DNA of 17,818 bases, from the NCBI GenBank assembly GCA_029240015.1, contig JARBTU010000008.1, positions 1 to 17,818 on the forward strand, in the 5' to 3' direction. Positions within the stretch are counted from its first letter, which is position 1. Each line of letters opens with the position of its first letter. The translations under genes and the position numbers were made by a program. This document shows positions 7,767 through 15,630 of this stretch, piece by piece. Under the pieces are notes generated by a model. The model saw nothing but the letters and a program-made list of their open reading frames with translations, did not search any database and had not been told where the DNA came from. This DNA is from Oscillospiraceae bacterium (GTDB taxonomy: Bacteria; Bacillota; Clostridia; Oscillospirales; Ruminococcaceae).

Positions 7767-7889
7767 TATATGCGACCGCTTCATTTTGAAAAAAAGGTTC
7801 AAATTTTAGAGAGTGCATCATTACATTAATAAATCTTTATACGAACGACATTAGTATTTCAGAAGATGATTGGGATGTTGTATAATTAT
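7767..7889 (+). other. Intergenic stretch with short peptide-like reading frames, possible gene remnant
   Basis: Between the exporter stop and the next terminator, an ATG at 7790 opens 19 codons (MRPLHFEKKVQILESASLH) before two stops. Another frame then reads IINLYTN-like residues ending DISISEDDWDVV and a stop at about 7887. The second stretch looks protein-like in composition but I do not recognise it. It may be the decayed tail of a lost gene, or chance. No ribosome site is convincing. Confidence 0.25.
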
Positions 7890-7930
7890 AAAAATCACTG
7901 CGGGACACACCTGTCCCGCAGTGATTTTTT
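7890..7930. terminator. Strong bidirectional terminator between exporter and membrane protein genes
   Basis: An 18-bp perfect stem (7890-7907 with 7912-7929) with a 4-base loop carries a T-run on the plus strand (TTTTTT to 7930) and a complementary run on the minus strand. It can stop the marR-exporter transcript from the left and the convergent 7993-8688 gene from the right. Confidence 0.9.
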
Positions 7931-7992
7931 CTTTACGGGCTCTTTGAAGAGTCCCTGCTCGTTTTTGATTTAAACAGTCATACATCCGTATC

Positions 7993-8688
7993 CTAATCAG
8001 AGTCATCTATATCTGCAATACCCATTGTTATCAGCAAAGTTGATATTATGTAGTTTATCACTGCGAATAGAATCACAAAGATACCGGTGAATAAATTCCA
8101 TGCGAAAGAGATGTAACTGCCTCCGCCGATATCCAGTTGAAGGCAAAACAGCAGTAATGCAGTTAAGATGCCTATAATCCAGGAGGCTTTTTTATAAAAC
8201 ACCGAAAGGCTGTACTGAAGCATAAAGTAGCTGAGCAAATACGCAAAAATTCCAAACAAACCGATATAAGCATTCGATGTTCGGAATAAAAGATAAAAAT
8301 AAAATATTGCAACGGGTAAAAAACTATAAAATCCCGTATCTAGCTTTTTTATTTTTTTTACAAAGGTTGCTGCAATAAAAAACGGAAGTGTACAAAGGAT
8401 AAAGGTTAGTCCGTATAGAAAGCCTGCCCATTCTATGGAGTTGGGCATTCCAATAGCGTAGCAACAGCTGATTGATATTGGCGGAGATATCTTTAAAAAA
8501 GCGGATAAAATTGAACTTTGAATTCGCTGATTCACCACAGAATCAATCTTAATGGGAATAATAATTAAAAGGATACCCGGGACGAGGATGACAAGTGCTT
8601 GATTTATGTGAGTGATAATGGCGATTAACATTGCTAAAAGGGTAATCATCATACACAGCTTTTGCTTTATAAAATGTAGTGATTTCAT
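7993..8688 (-). CDS. Polytopic membrane protein of unknown function
   Basis: I do not recognise this 231-residue protein. It shows about six or seven hydrophobic spans: residues about 12-27, 30-46, 62-82 (weaker), 85-110, 122-140, 142-162, 168-185 and 195-222. Short basic loops (KKIKKLD, FYKKAS) fit the positive-inside rule, and the tail is acidic (ADIDDSD). There is no ABC, transporter or enzymatic motif. AAAGGAG nine bases upstream supports the ATG at 8688. It stands alone between two bidirectional terminators. It could be an ABC-type permease-like relic, an immunity-type protein or a structural membrane protein; none of these is supported by a motif. Confidence 0.75.
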   Translation of the reverse strand: MKSLHFIKQKLCMMITLLAMLIAIITHINQALVILVPGILLIIIPIKIDSVVNQRIQSSILSAFLKISPPISISCCYAIGMPNSIEWAGFLYGLTFILCTLPFFIAATFVKKIKKLDTGFYSFLPVAIFYFYLLFRTSNAYIGLFGIFAYLLSYFMLQYSLSVFYKKASWIIGILTALLLFCLQLDIGGGSYISFAWNLFTGIFVILFAVINYIISTLLITMGIADIDDSD

Positions 8689-8774
8689 ATGTGATAGCTC
8701 CTTTTTTAATATACTACTTCTATTTATTATATTCTGGCCGTAACATAATTAGCAATGATTTACAATAATATATT

Positions 8775-8818
8775 AAAAAGAATACACGAAGCAAACATTT
8801 ACTTCGTGTATTCTTTTT
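8775..8818. terminator. Terminator downstream of the GH127 gene
   Basis: A perfect 17-bp stem (8775-8791 with 8802-8818) with a 10-base loop is flanked by A-run and T-run on either side. It lies about 27 bases past the GH127 stop on the minus strand and can act in both directions. Confidence 0.85.
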
Positions 8819-8844
8819 GCGTATCAGCAAGTTGCAGTCTAGGG

Positions 8845-10707
8845 TTAAAGAGTATCAGCAGATGTTGAATTGAGCAAGGGAATTTCGGTTAAGCGCAGAT
8901 TGGTACACCCGTATGGTTTTAATTCCATTTTTATAACTTTGCCGATGGGCTGTCGTGAAAATGGAACACGAGCGCACACGAAATCATACCCTTGTTCTGT
9001 TCTCCAATCAATTTCCACCATGTTTGCGGTCATTTTAACAGGTGGACTTTGGCTGGAAAAAGGATGTTCAGCAATATCATATTCTTGGATGGAAAGATTC
9101 TCATCCCAAAACGCATAGTTCCATTTGGATTTTGGATAAATCTCATAATCACAGTAAGGAAACTTGCGTTCAACGCTTTCGGAAATGTATTCGTGCATTT
9201 TCCATTCTTCATCAATTGATAAAGCGTATACAAGGGGACCCCGTTGGAGACAAACCAAATTTTCAGGACGCTTTCTGAATACAGTCTCAAACTCAAAGTC
9301 AACGAGAACTTCCTGTGTGCCATTCCATATGCGATTGATTTCAAAGAATCCTTTATTTCTATAGGTGTCTCCATCAACGGTGAAGCTTTTTACCCACGAT
9401 GGAATGCGAATCTTCAGGTTAAAGAACACGTCGTCTGCGGTGGTTATAATATATTTAAGATGGTTTTTAAAAGGATACATCGTACGAAGCTCAATCGAAA
9501 CCGCTGCGTTTTGAATGGTAGTTTCAAGCTTTGAAGGAGCGAGAGCGGCAGACACAATCGTGTCATTGTCCTTTAAAAAGGTGTTTAAAGCAAATTTAGG
9601 CCAGCCTTGATTAAAATTAGCCGTACAACAGCCAAAGTTAGGTTCCAGTCCAAACAGATGCGCCTCTTTTCCGTTGGTCCTGAAGATGGAATCCTCGCTA
9701 AATTCTACACAAGCAATTTGATTGGTCATCTGGTCGTATTGATGTGTCCACATATCGCTGCTGGTGGTTGCGGGAAGAGCGTTGTATGCCAGTATTTCGA
9801 GACGGTCAATCCAATCAGGGTCTCCGGTAATGGCAAACAGATGCTCGTATGAATACATCGCTTCTACCACACCGCAAAGCTCGGTGCCCTGGATAGGACT
9901 GGTGCCCGATAGGCATTCATCTCCGGTAAAATGCCCGGCAGCAGTTCCGTGGTACTTTGTTAACAACCCAATCATCTTTTTTGCAAACTCATTACTGTCT
10001 TGTTGCGTCAAGCGGGAGATAAGTGCCTGCGATTTCAGCGCCATAGCGAGGTTAACGACATGTGTTTGCTGTGACCATTCCTGTCGTGGATGCATATCCC
10101 TCCAGTTATCAAATAAGCGTTCATAATTGGTACCCTGTACATAAAGAGATACAGCAAGATCAATTAACCATTCTTCTTTTGTTCGCTCATACAGCCAATA
10201 GATGGATATGAGGCTTTCATACCATCTGGAGCTTGCCCAGCAGGATATGGTGTTGTGCCGAATATGGTCCTTCAAATTTTTAAGGGCTTTATAGATGACG
10301 GGTTCTATCCTTACGTCATCTGAGCATTCATAATATACAACAAGAGCTTTGCAAATTAAAAACAAAGCCCACATGTCATAATGTTTCCGTTCTTCCATGG
10401 AGCAGGGGCAAAGCCAGCCATCTTCCTGCTGGTTTTGGATAATAGCATCCACATACTTTTTTGCACGGGCAATCATATCTTCATCTTCCAGCAGATATGC
10501 GAGCGGAATAAACCCGTCAAGCCAGTAGGGAACGCGCTCCCATCCGTCACGCTGTCCACCTATCCATTTGCTGTCCTGAATGTCGGGCCATATTTTATCT
10601 AGATGCCCGGATAACCCTTCCGCTTGGATTTTGAGCTGTTGTAAAAGCCAGCCTTTGGGCTTAATCTCTTTTGAAGTAAAGTTGTTAAAATAGTTTTTTT
10701 TCAACAT
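8845..10707 (-). CDS. GH127/DUF1680-type glycosidase, probable beta-L-arabinofuranosidase
   Basis: This 620-residue protein matches the DUF1680 family founded on bifidobacterial HypBA1. It has an alpha/alpha-barrel with RVPYWLDGFIPLAYLL (about 58-73) and WASSRWYESL, followed by C-terminal beta domains. The unusual zinc site, in which a Cys acts as nucleophile, appears complete: E276 and C278 in GTELCG, and C360-C361 in NFGCCTAN, the pattern known from HypBA1 (Glu-x-Cys and Cys-Cys). E264 in FTGDECLSG is the likely acid/base region. Expected reaction: removal of beta-L-arabinofuranose, or a related sugar, from plant oligosaccharides. No signal peptide is seen, so it is cytoplasmic. AAAGGA about 10 bases upstream supports the ATG. 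It is a single-gene unit. The family now includes several specificities, so the exact sugar is uncertain. Confidence 0.88.
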   Translation of the reverse strand: MLKKNYFNNFTSKEIKPKGWLLQQLKIQAEGLSGHLDKIWPDIQDSKWIGGQRDGWERVPYWLDGFIPLAYLLEDEDMIARAKKYVDAIIQNQQEDGWLCPCSMEERKHYDMWALFLICKALVVYYECSDDVRIEPVIYKALKNLKDHIRHNTISCWASSRWYESLISIYWLYERTKEEWLIDLAVSLYVQGTNYERLFDNWRDMHPRQEWSQQTHVVNLAMALKSQALISRLTQQDSNEFAKKMIGLLTKYHGTAAGHFTGDECLSGTSPIQGTELCGVVEAMYSYEHLFAITGDPDWIDRLEILAYNALPATTSSDMWTHQYDQMTNQIACVEFSEDSIFRTNGKEAHLFGLEPNFGCCTANFNQGWPKFALNTFLKDNDTIVSAALAPSKLETTIQNAAVSIELRTMYPFKNHLKYIITTADDVFFNLKIRIPSWVKSFTVDGDTYRNKGFFEINRIWNGTQEVLVDFEFETVFRKRPENLVCLQRGPLVYALSIDEEWKMHEYISESVERKFPYCDYEIYPKSKWNYAFWDENLSIQEYDIAEHPFSSQSPPVKMTANMVEIDWRTEQGYDFVCARVPFSRQPIGKVIKMELKPYGCTNLRLTEIPLLNSTSADTL

Positions 10708-11012
10708 TTGTACACATCCTTTGGTCGAAAAGACCCCTAACTATGAATTATATAGTATAGGTTTTTTGTGTTTTGCACAATGACATAAAACGATAAGTAT
10801 ATTGCAAAAATCGGTCAGCTATATGATCTATGATGCACGCTTTGGCTTTTTAATACGGCGTTGTTATGTGTGTTTCGTCGTTAGAAGAACTCATAAGAAA
10901 CGAAAAAGATAGTGCATTTTTAAAAAATGGCGATCTTTTTTATTAGGACAAACAAAAATGCACCAGATTTTTCATAAGTATGAACATACGCTTTGAAAAG
11001 GATGATGATTTT
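10708..11012. other. Divergent intergenic region between the GH127 gene and sigK
   Basis: These 305 bases hold the 5' regions of both genes. On the GH127 side, an AT-rich TATACTATATAAT block lies at about 10748-10762 (read on the minus strand), and a short inverted repeat TTGTG-N5-CACAA at 10766-10780 could be a promoter/operator, but no -35 is convincing. On the sigK side there is a terminator-like hairpin at 10903-10940. No gene or named RNA was found. Confidence 0.5.
10903..10940. other. Terminator-like hairpin upstream of sigK
   Basis: Outer arms AAAAAGAT (10903-10910) and ATCTTTTT (10933-10940), and inner arms ATTTTT (10916-10921) and AAAAAT (10923-10928), can fold into an imperfect hairpin ending in a T-run on both strands. 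It lies between two divergent genes, where no terminator is required, so it may close an unseen small transcript or affect sigK. The structure is AT-rich and weak. Confidence 0.35.
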
Positions 11013-11696
11013 ATGTTCACACAAATGTTTTCTTTTATTATGGGGAAATTGCTGTATTTCGCATTACATATAGAGGGGAGCGGACCATTTCCAAAGCCTT
11101 TATCTGCAAAACAAGAAAAAGAATGCTTTGAATTGATGATGCAAGGAGACAACGGCGCAAGAGATAAATTGATTGAACACAATTTAAGACTTGTGGCGCA
11201 TATTATTAAAAAATATTATGCAGCGACCAATGAACAAGAGGACCTTATTTCAATCGGAACGATAGGACTCATTAAAGCGGTGGGGACTTTTAAGTTTGAA
11301 AAGGGGACTCGGTTTGCAACATATGCTTCAAGATGCATTGAAAACGAAATCCTTATGCATTTCAGGAACATCAAAAAAACAGTGGGAGATGTATATATTA
11401 ACGATCCGATTGATACAGACAAAGAAGGCAATGCAATTACATTGATGGATTTGGTGTCGGATGAAGAAAGTATTATTGACAGTATTGATTTGAAACTGAA
11501 ATCTGAACTTTTACACAAGCACATAAACAGCGAGCTTTCGCCAAGAGAGAAGATTATTATAGAAATGCGATATGGGCTTCACGGAAGAAACCCGTTGACG
11601 CAAAGGGAGGTTGCCAAAAAGCTCGGAATATCAAGATCATACGTTTCAAGAATCGAAAAAAAATCTTTGCTTACATTAAGAAAAAAATTTGATTAA
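11013..11696 (+). CDS. sigK: Sporulation sigma factor K, with pro-sequence
   Basis: This RNA polymerase sigma factor directs late mother-cell transcription during endospore formation. The 227-residue product from the ATG at 11013 starts with a hydrophobic pro-sequence (about residues 1-20, FSFIMGKLLYFALHI), then FPKPLS. Region 2 follows (LIEHNLRLVAHIIKKYY 53-69; EDLISIGTIGLIKAV 76-90; RFATYASRCIENEILMHFRN 100-119), then the sigK-specific NDPIDTDKEGN (130-140), and region 4 with PREKIIIEMRYGL and LTQREVAKKLGISRSYVSRIEKK. I preferred this start to the ATG at 10980 because AAAAGG at 10996-11001 precedes it and it matches the usual pro-sigK length. The pro-sequence implies membrane tethering and SpoIVFB-type cleavage. 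The gene is uninterrupted, with no skin-type element. Sigma-E is less likely, given the NDPIDTDKEGN block. Confidence 0.93.
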   Translation: MFTQMFSFIMGKLLYFALHIEGSGPFPKPLSAKQEKECFELMMQGDNGARDKLIEHNLRLVAHIIKKYYAATNEQEDLISIGTIGLIKAVGTFKFEKGTRFATYASRCIENEILMHFRNIKKTVGDVYINDPIDTDKEGNAITLMDLVSDEESIIDSIDLKLKSELLHKHINSELSPREKIIIEMRYGLHGRNPLTQREVAKKLGISRSYVSRIEKKSLLTLRKKFD

Positions 11697-11853
11697 TGAA
11701 AAATCAAAATCATAAAAGCCAAATAAAAGGGATAAAATAAGAAGAGCAAAGCCGAAGGAATTTATGACAGGATCTTTTATCAATAATATGAAAACGGCGG
11801 CTGATGTTTGAAAATTTTTGCTGTGTATAAGCAGGCGAAAAGGGGAAGTAATA

Positions 11854-12573
11854 TTGCAGTATGTGATTGATATCGGCGAAATCCTTATAAGGTCGGTTTC
11901 GTCGCTCATTATTTTGTTTTTATTTACCAAGATGATGGGATTTAAGCAAATATCCCAACTGTCTTTTTTTGATTATGTGGTGGGGATTTCAATTGGTTCT
12001 ATTGCCGCGGAAATGGCGTCCAATAAGGATATCCCGTTTCATTTTACTGTTATCGCGATGTTGGTGTATGCTTCCGGCTCTCTTGGAATTTCAGTTATAA
12101 CCAGAAAATCAATTAAAGCCAGGCGCTTTTTGACAGGAACACCAATCGTAATGATTGAAAGAGGGAAAATCATCAAAGAAAATATGAAAAGAGCTCACTA
12201 TGATATGAACGACTTGCTTTGTCAGTGCAGAATAAGCGGGTACTTTAACATCAGTGATATTGAATTCGCAATTATGGAGACCACAGGAGATATCAGCTTT
12301 ATTCCAAAAGGCTTGAAAAAGCAACTGACTCCTGAAGATATGAGTTTAAATCCGAAGCAGGAAGAAGTATTGGCTAATGTTATTATTGACGGAAGAATTA
12401 TGTGGGATAATTTAAAGAACATCGGAAGGAATCAAGAGTGGCTGGACAAGAAACTGGCGGAGCAAAAGATAAAAAGTGTCAAAGAGGTCCTTCTTGCGAC
12501 TTGCGATGAGGATGGAAATCTGAGTGTCTTTTTGGAACACGAGCGCGCACATAAAAATAATGTTTTTGAATAA
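11854..12573 (+). CDS. DUF421 (YetF-family) membrane protein next to sigK
   Basis: This 239-residue protein has three N-terminal membrane segments (about residues 8-26, 35-50 and 58-77) and a cytoplasmic C-terminal half with the DUF421 blocks GTPIVMIERGKIIKENMKRA, MNDLLCQCRISGYFNISDIEFAIMETTGDISFIPK and VIIDGRIMWDNLKNIGRN. The likely start is the TTG at 11854, seven bases after AGGGGA; an upstream TTG at 11818 has no ribosome site. DUF421 proteins are abundant in spore-formers, and a DUF421-containing protein called 2Duf raises spore heat resistance in Bacillus. Position 157 bases after sigK on the same strand, with no terminator between, suggests a role in the spore envelope or mother-cell membrane (inference). 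Confidence 0.88.
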   Translation: MQYVIDIGEILIRSVSSLIILFLFTKMMGFKQISQLSFFDYVVGISIGSIAAEMASNKDIPFHFTVIAMLVYASGSLGISVITRKSIKARRFLTGTPIVMIERGKIIKENMKRAHYDMNDLLCQCRISGYFNISDIEFAIMETTGDISFIPKGLKKQLTPEDMSLNPKQEEVLANVIIDGRIMWDNLKNIGRNQEWLDKKLAEQKIKSVKEVLLATCDEDGNLSVFLEHERAHKNNVFE

Positions 12574-12585
12574 TTATTTTTATAA

Positions 12586-12619
12586 GAAATGCCGTAAGGA
12601 AATTTCCTTACGGCGTTTC
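12586..12619. terminator. Palindromic terminator shared by two convergent genes
   Basis: A perfect 24-base palindrome (12591-12614), extended by GAAAT/GTTTC, lies 12 bases after the DUF421 stop and contains the TAA stop (12608-12610) of the convergent DUF2812 gene. T-runs are poor on both sides, so efficiency is uncertain, but the position fits convergent termination. Confidence 0.7.
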
Positions 12620-13840
12620 TGTCTGTTTCTGTAATTTTTTTAGCCTTAAATAGTAGCGTGTACTTTGTACTGGGCTAAAGATGAGAAGGGACAGCAGTAC
12701 GGGATTTAGACTGGAGAGAAAAACAAAATATAACCTTTTGTTAAGCAAAAGCTCTGCAACAAATATGAGTAAATTCACCATCAGCAAGACAAGTGAGGGA
12801 ATAACGTTCCAAAGCATAACGGTTTTTGCCCGATTCAAGGCTTTTTTTATATCGCAATTAAATTCAGGAACAACATCATCGTATTGTTTGGACCATATCA
12901 GATTTTGGTACTCACCAATATAGGAACTATAGTACAGCAAAGTCCAACCTTCTTGTGTTTTTTGATGTACATGCGCTTGATCAGGGTGTTTAATGTTTTC
13001 GATAAAGACTTTTATCTTTCGGGGCGGATGTTTTACAAAATAAAAAATGCCGAATACACGAGAAACCCTGTATAGATGGTAGCCGTTAAGTTCCATTTCT
13101 TCCAGCCACTCTGCTGTTTTATCCATAGAATAAAACCATCCATATCTATAGACGCGTTTTATTTCATGGTACCCCATCAAGTCTGTTTTGATGGAATCGT
13201 CTAAACGTTGGAATCTCATATGTTCCGAAAAATCGTGAATTCGATAAGCGGAGGGTCTACATAATTCGGAAAGTTTTTTATTGGACTTGTGGAGCCTGAC
13301 TACCGTATAAATAAGCCAGATAAAAAATCCGATTATCAGTACGGTTAATAGCGTATGTAATAAAAATTCAGCCGGATTAGATCCTGTGATTGCAATGGGC
13401 TGCTCAAATGAAGAGGAAGATAAATTGATAAGGATTACCATGATTAAAAGATAAAATAAAAAACAAATCATCGGAATTGCTAACAATGCGAGGAGGACAG
13501 CAGATAGGTCAAAAATCCTTTTGTTTTTAAGTCGAAAGCTATCATAGGATGGGGAAGCTCCTGCTTTAAGCTGGGTGTATTTTAAAACTAAATATCTATT
13601 GTTCCAAAACACATTTTCGTACCCCGTTTTGAAAAAGCCTTCGGGAACACTGCCATTGGATTGAGGCGCATAAGCTATTCTATATCTGGTGCTTGACGGG
13701 GCATTTGTTTCAAACGTGAACAGGCGCAGAAAAAAGTTAATATCCGATAAGTGGTATCCTTTCCTTGCCATAAGGTTTAAATAGTTTTCCGTAGCAACGA
13801 CATCATAACTCCAAAAAGGCTTAAAAACTCTCTTTATCAT
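12608..13840 (-). CDS. DUF2812 membrane protein with two copies of the domain
   Basis: This 410-residue protein alternates soluble and membrane parts. Residues about 9-95 and 234-325 are two DUF2812 copies: both contain a block of aromatic residue, D/K, about 14 residues, then KGYHL or NGYHL, and end with FWNNRYLVLKY or LIWSKQYDDV. Membrane helices follow each copy, at about 112-140 and 160-182, then 343-368 and 370-392. I chose the ATG at 13840 because GAGGTG lies eight bases upstream; the GTG at 13849 is inside that site. DUF2812 proteins usually sit beside PadR-type regulators and have no known reaction; no PadR gene is visible here. The ArAE-like gene lies just upstream with a short gap, so the two form an operon. 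Confidence 0.82.
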   Translation of the reverse strand: MIKRVFKPFWSYDVVATENYLNLMARKGYHLSDINFFLRLFTFETNAPSSTRYRIAYAPQSNGSVPEGFFKTGYENVFWNNRYLVLKYTQLKAGASPSYDSFRLKNKRIFDLSAVLLALLAIPMICFLFYLLIMVILINLSSSSFEQPIAITGSNPAEFLLHTLLTVLIIGFFIWLIYTVVRLHKSNKKLSELCRPSAYRIHDFSEHMRFQRLDDSIKTDLMGYHEIKRVYRYGWFYSMDKTAEWLEEMELNGYHLYRVSRVFGIFYFVKHPPRKIKVFIENIKHPDQAHVHQKTQEGWTLLYYSSYIGEYQNLIWSKQYDDVVPEFNCDIKKALNRAKTVMLWNVIPSLVLLMVNLLIFVAELLLNKRLYFVFLSSLNPVLLSLLIFSPVQSTRYYLRLKKLQKQTETP

Positions 13841-13861
13841 AAGAAGCACCTCGAAAAAATT

Positions 13862-14386
13862 CTACTCAGGATTATCAGCAACCTGTTCTGGGTTTTCTTG
13901 TTGTCTTTTTGTAAAGAAAAAACGGTTCACTAAAACGGCAAGAACAATCCCGATGGCGGTGTCTATAACACGGTTGATAACATAAATCAGTGCATCATGC
14001 TTTTCGTGCTCAAAGTTGATAACGATACTTAAAAATACGATACAACAAATAACAACAGCTTCTGGCTTTTTAATAATTTTGCACACATATATTACAATTA
14101 GTATAAACATTGGAATAATGAACACATATCCTAAATTGTAGTAATAGGGGATAAACGGGAAGAACTGAATAACCACATAACCAAATATACCGCCTATGAT
14201 TGTTCCCAGAAAACGCATGCTTCCTGTGAAAAATGATTTTTTATAAGTGGGCTGAAGGCAGACTACTCCCGCTATACAAGAGTAAAAAGCACTTTCTTTT
14301 TTAAAAATAAAGCCCACCAACAGGCATAAAAATACGACTACGGCTGTTTTAACAGCTCTCATTCCCAGTTTGTAATGTTCGCTCAT
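13862..14386 (-). CDS. ArAE-family (FUSC-like) small membrane protein
   Basis: This 174-residue protein has about five or six hydrophobic spans, at roughly 12-28, 34-48, 57-75, 82-106, 108-124 and 136-158. The VKTAVVVFLCLLVGFIF opening, the CIAGVVCLQPTYKKSFFTGSMRFLGTIIGG block, and INRVIDTAIGIVLAVLVNRFFF near the end match the aromatic-acid-exporter/FUSC-like N-terminal module. In this family the short form lacks the cytoplasmic C-terminal domain, and the tail here is short and polar (KRQQENPEQ). Exporter function is by family only. TAGGAG precedes the ATG. The DUF2812 ribosome site begins only about 10 bases past its stop, so the two genes are cotranscribed. Confidence 0.82.
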   Translation of the reverse strand: MSEHYKLGMRAVKTAVVVFLCLLVGFIFKKESAFYSCIAGVVCLQPTYKKSFFTGSMRFLGTIIGGIFGYVVIQFFPFIPYYYNLGYVFIIPMFILIVIYVCKIIKKPEAVVICCIVFLSIVINFEHEKHDALIYVINRVIDTAIGIVLAVLVNRFFFTKRQQENPEQVADNPE

Positions 14387-14429
14387 TTAAAAAAGACTCC
14401 TAAGATTTTAAAATATTAATAGTTGAATA

Positions 14430-14478
14430 AAATAACAGATGGTATAAATAATAACATTTTACACCATCTGTTATTTTT
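14430..14478 (-). terminator. Terminator downstream of the split TIM-barrel gene
   Basis: A 14-bp perfect stem (14430-14443 with 14463-14476) with a 19-base loop lies about 28 bases past the 14506 stop on the minus strand, flanked by T-runs on both strands. Confidence 0.75.
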
Positions 14479-14505
14479 CACATACAACAAATAATGCCTT
14501 GTTGG

Positions 14506-15630
14506 TTAGAATTGAATTTCAACGAAGACACTGTCAGGAGAGTTATCAAAGTTCAGCAATGTGGTGGAGGTGCTTTCGTCATATACGAAAGAAGATGGGA
14601 CAATATGATCATTGCACTTGCAAGTAACACCAACAGGCTTAACTTTCGAGTAAATCCTGATTGCACAGGTGACAGGAGCGGGACCTGTTGCTTTAAAGGT
14701 GCAAACCGTATCATTCGCCTTGAAATCGTCAATTCTGGCTGCTGCTGCTAAAATCTCTACAGGGTTTTGTTTGTTGATTTTATTTAGATCAAGATAAAGA
14801 CCTTCGGTTCCGATTTGAAGCATTGGGTCTACCACAATATCAAGGTTGTGAGAAAACAGGTTGCAATAGGTTCCCGCCAAAGGAGTGGCTTCTTTAACAA
14901 CCGATTCATCCATAACTGCGGTTATCACATAGGGTCCGCGTCTTAAAACAAGGCGGGAGGTTTTGTCCCATGGGATATTTTTTAGTTCCAAGACTTTTTG
15001 TACGAAATTGCGGTAGCTGTCCGCTGACTGCTTTGACAAAGCAAAGTTTTTAGGATGCGTTTTTATGAAGCAAACGGCACCCTCTCCAACAGTGTGAATG
15101 CCTTCAGCAGGGGCTGTGTCAACACCACAGCATTCAAAAAGATGTTGTGAAGGATCTTTATAGGTCTTCTGGCACTCTGTCCACCAGCTGCGGATATTAT
15201 GGAATACGTCTGAGCTATCACCAACATAAATAAGCAGACCGCCGTTTTGCACCCATTGTGCAAGCGCATTGTGAACGTCAGGATATTCCGGCTTAAAGAA
15301 CTCATAGCTTAATATTAGAACCCTATAGTCATCCAGATAGGATGTAAATCTGCGGATGTTATCAAGCTGCACAGGGTGCACAGCAAGGCCTTGCTTTAAA
15401 AGCGGAAGAGAAAGCCCGTAAAATCCGTTCCAACGGTCAATTTTTGTTAAATCGCCGTCATCTTCGGCCTCAGGAGTACCATCGGGATACATACGTTGGA
15501 ACATGCCCGAATCTGCAAGCAGGACGCCGATTTGGCTTACGGTTCCGTCCCAACTGCAATCTGGTTGATTCATGTCACGCAAGGTGTGCATTACGGTTAA
15601 AAGATTGGTCGCGTATTCAAGTGGTGAACG
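14506..15630 (-). pseudogene. C-terminal half of a frame-split TIM-barrel-like protein
   Basis: The frame is open from 15630 to the stop at 14506, and an ATG at 15591 would give 361 residues. Codons before that ATG already read as protein (LEYATNLLTV, then MHTLRDMNQ), without a ribosome site, so the natural start lies in the upstream frame ending at 15597. From the ATG, residues about 15-130 resemble a glutamine-amidotransferase-like Rossmann domain: IGVLLADSGMFQ, DDYRVLILSYEFFKPEYPDVH, WVQNGGLLIYVGDSSDVF. A beta-rich tail follows. A TIM barrel plus such a domain is the layout of GH42-type and related glycosidases, but I cannot name this family. Product use: if translated at all, the half is unlikely to work alone. 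Confidence 0.75.

Noticed and set aside
7937..7955. Second small hairpin GGGCTCTT-TG-AAGAGTCCC as a separate terminator
   Set aside because: The loop is too short, it has no T-run, and a strong terminator lies directly beside it.
9030..10126. Many overlapping open frames inside the GH127 gene, both strands
   Set aside because: The 620-residue GH127 frame carries family motifs; the others are shadows of it with low-complexity or Cys/His-rich translations.
10961..10992. CATA-type -10 boxes just ahead of sigK as a sigma-E promoter
   Set aside because: No matching -35 element at the right distance, and one candidate would start transcription at the ribosome site.
15597..15610. Programmed ribosomal frameshift at the end of the first half-gene
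   Set aside because: Zero-frame codons ATC TTT TAA do not form a slippery heptamer, and re-pairing one base back is poor; a mutation or sequencing deletion is simpler.
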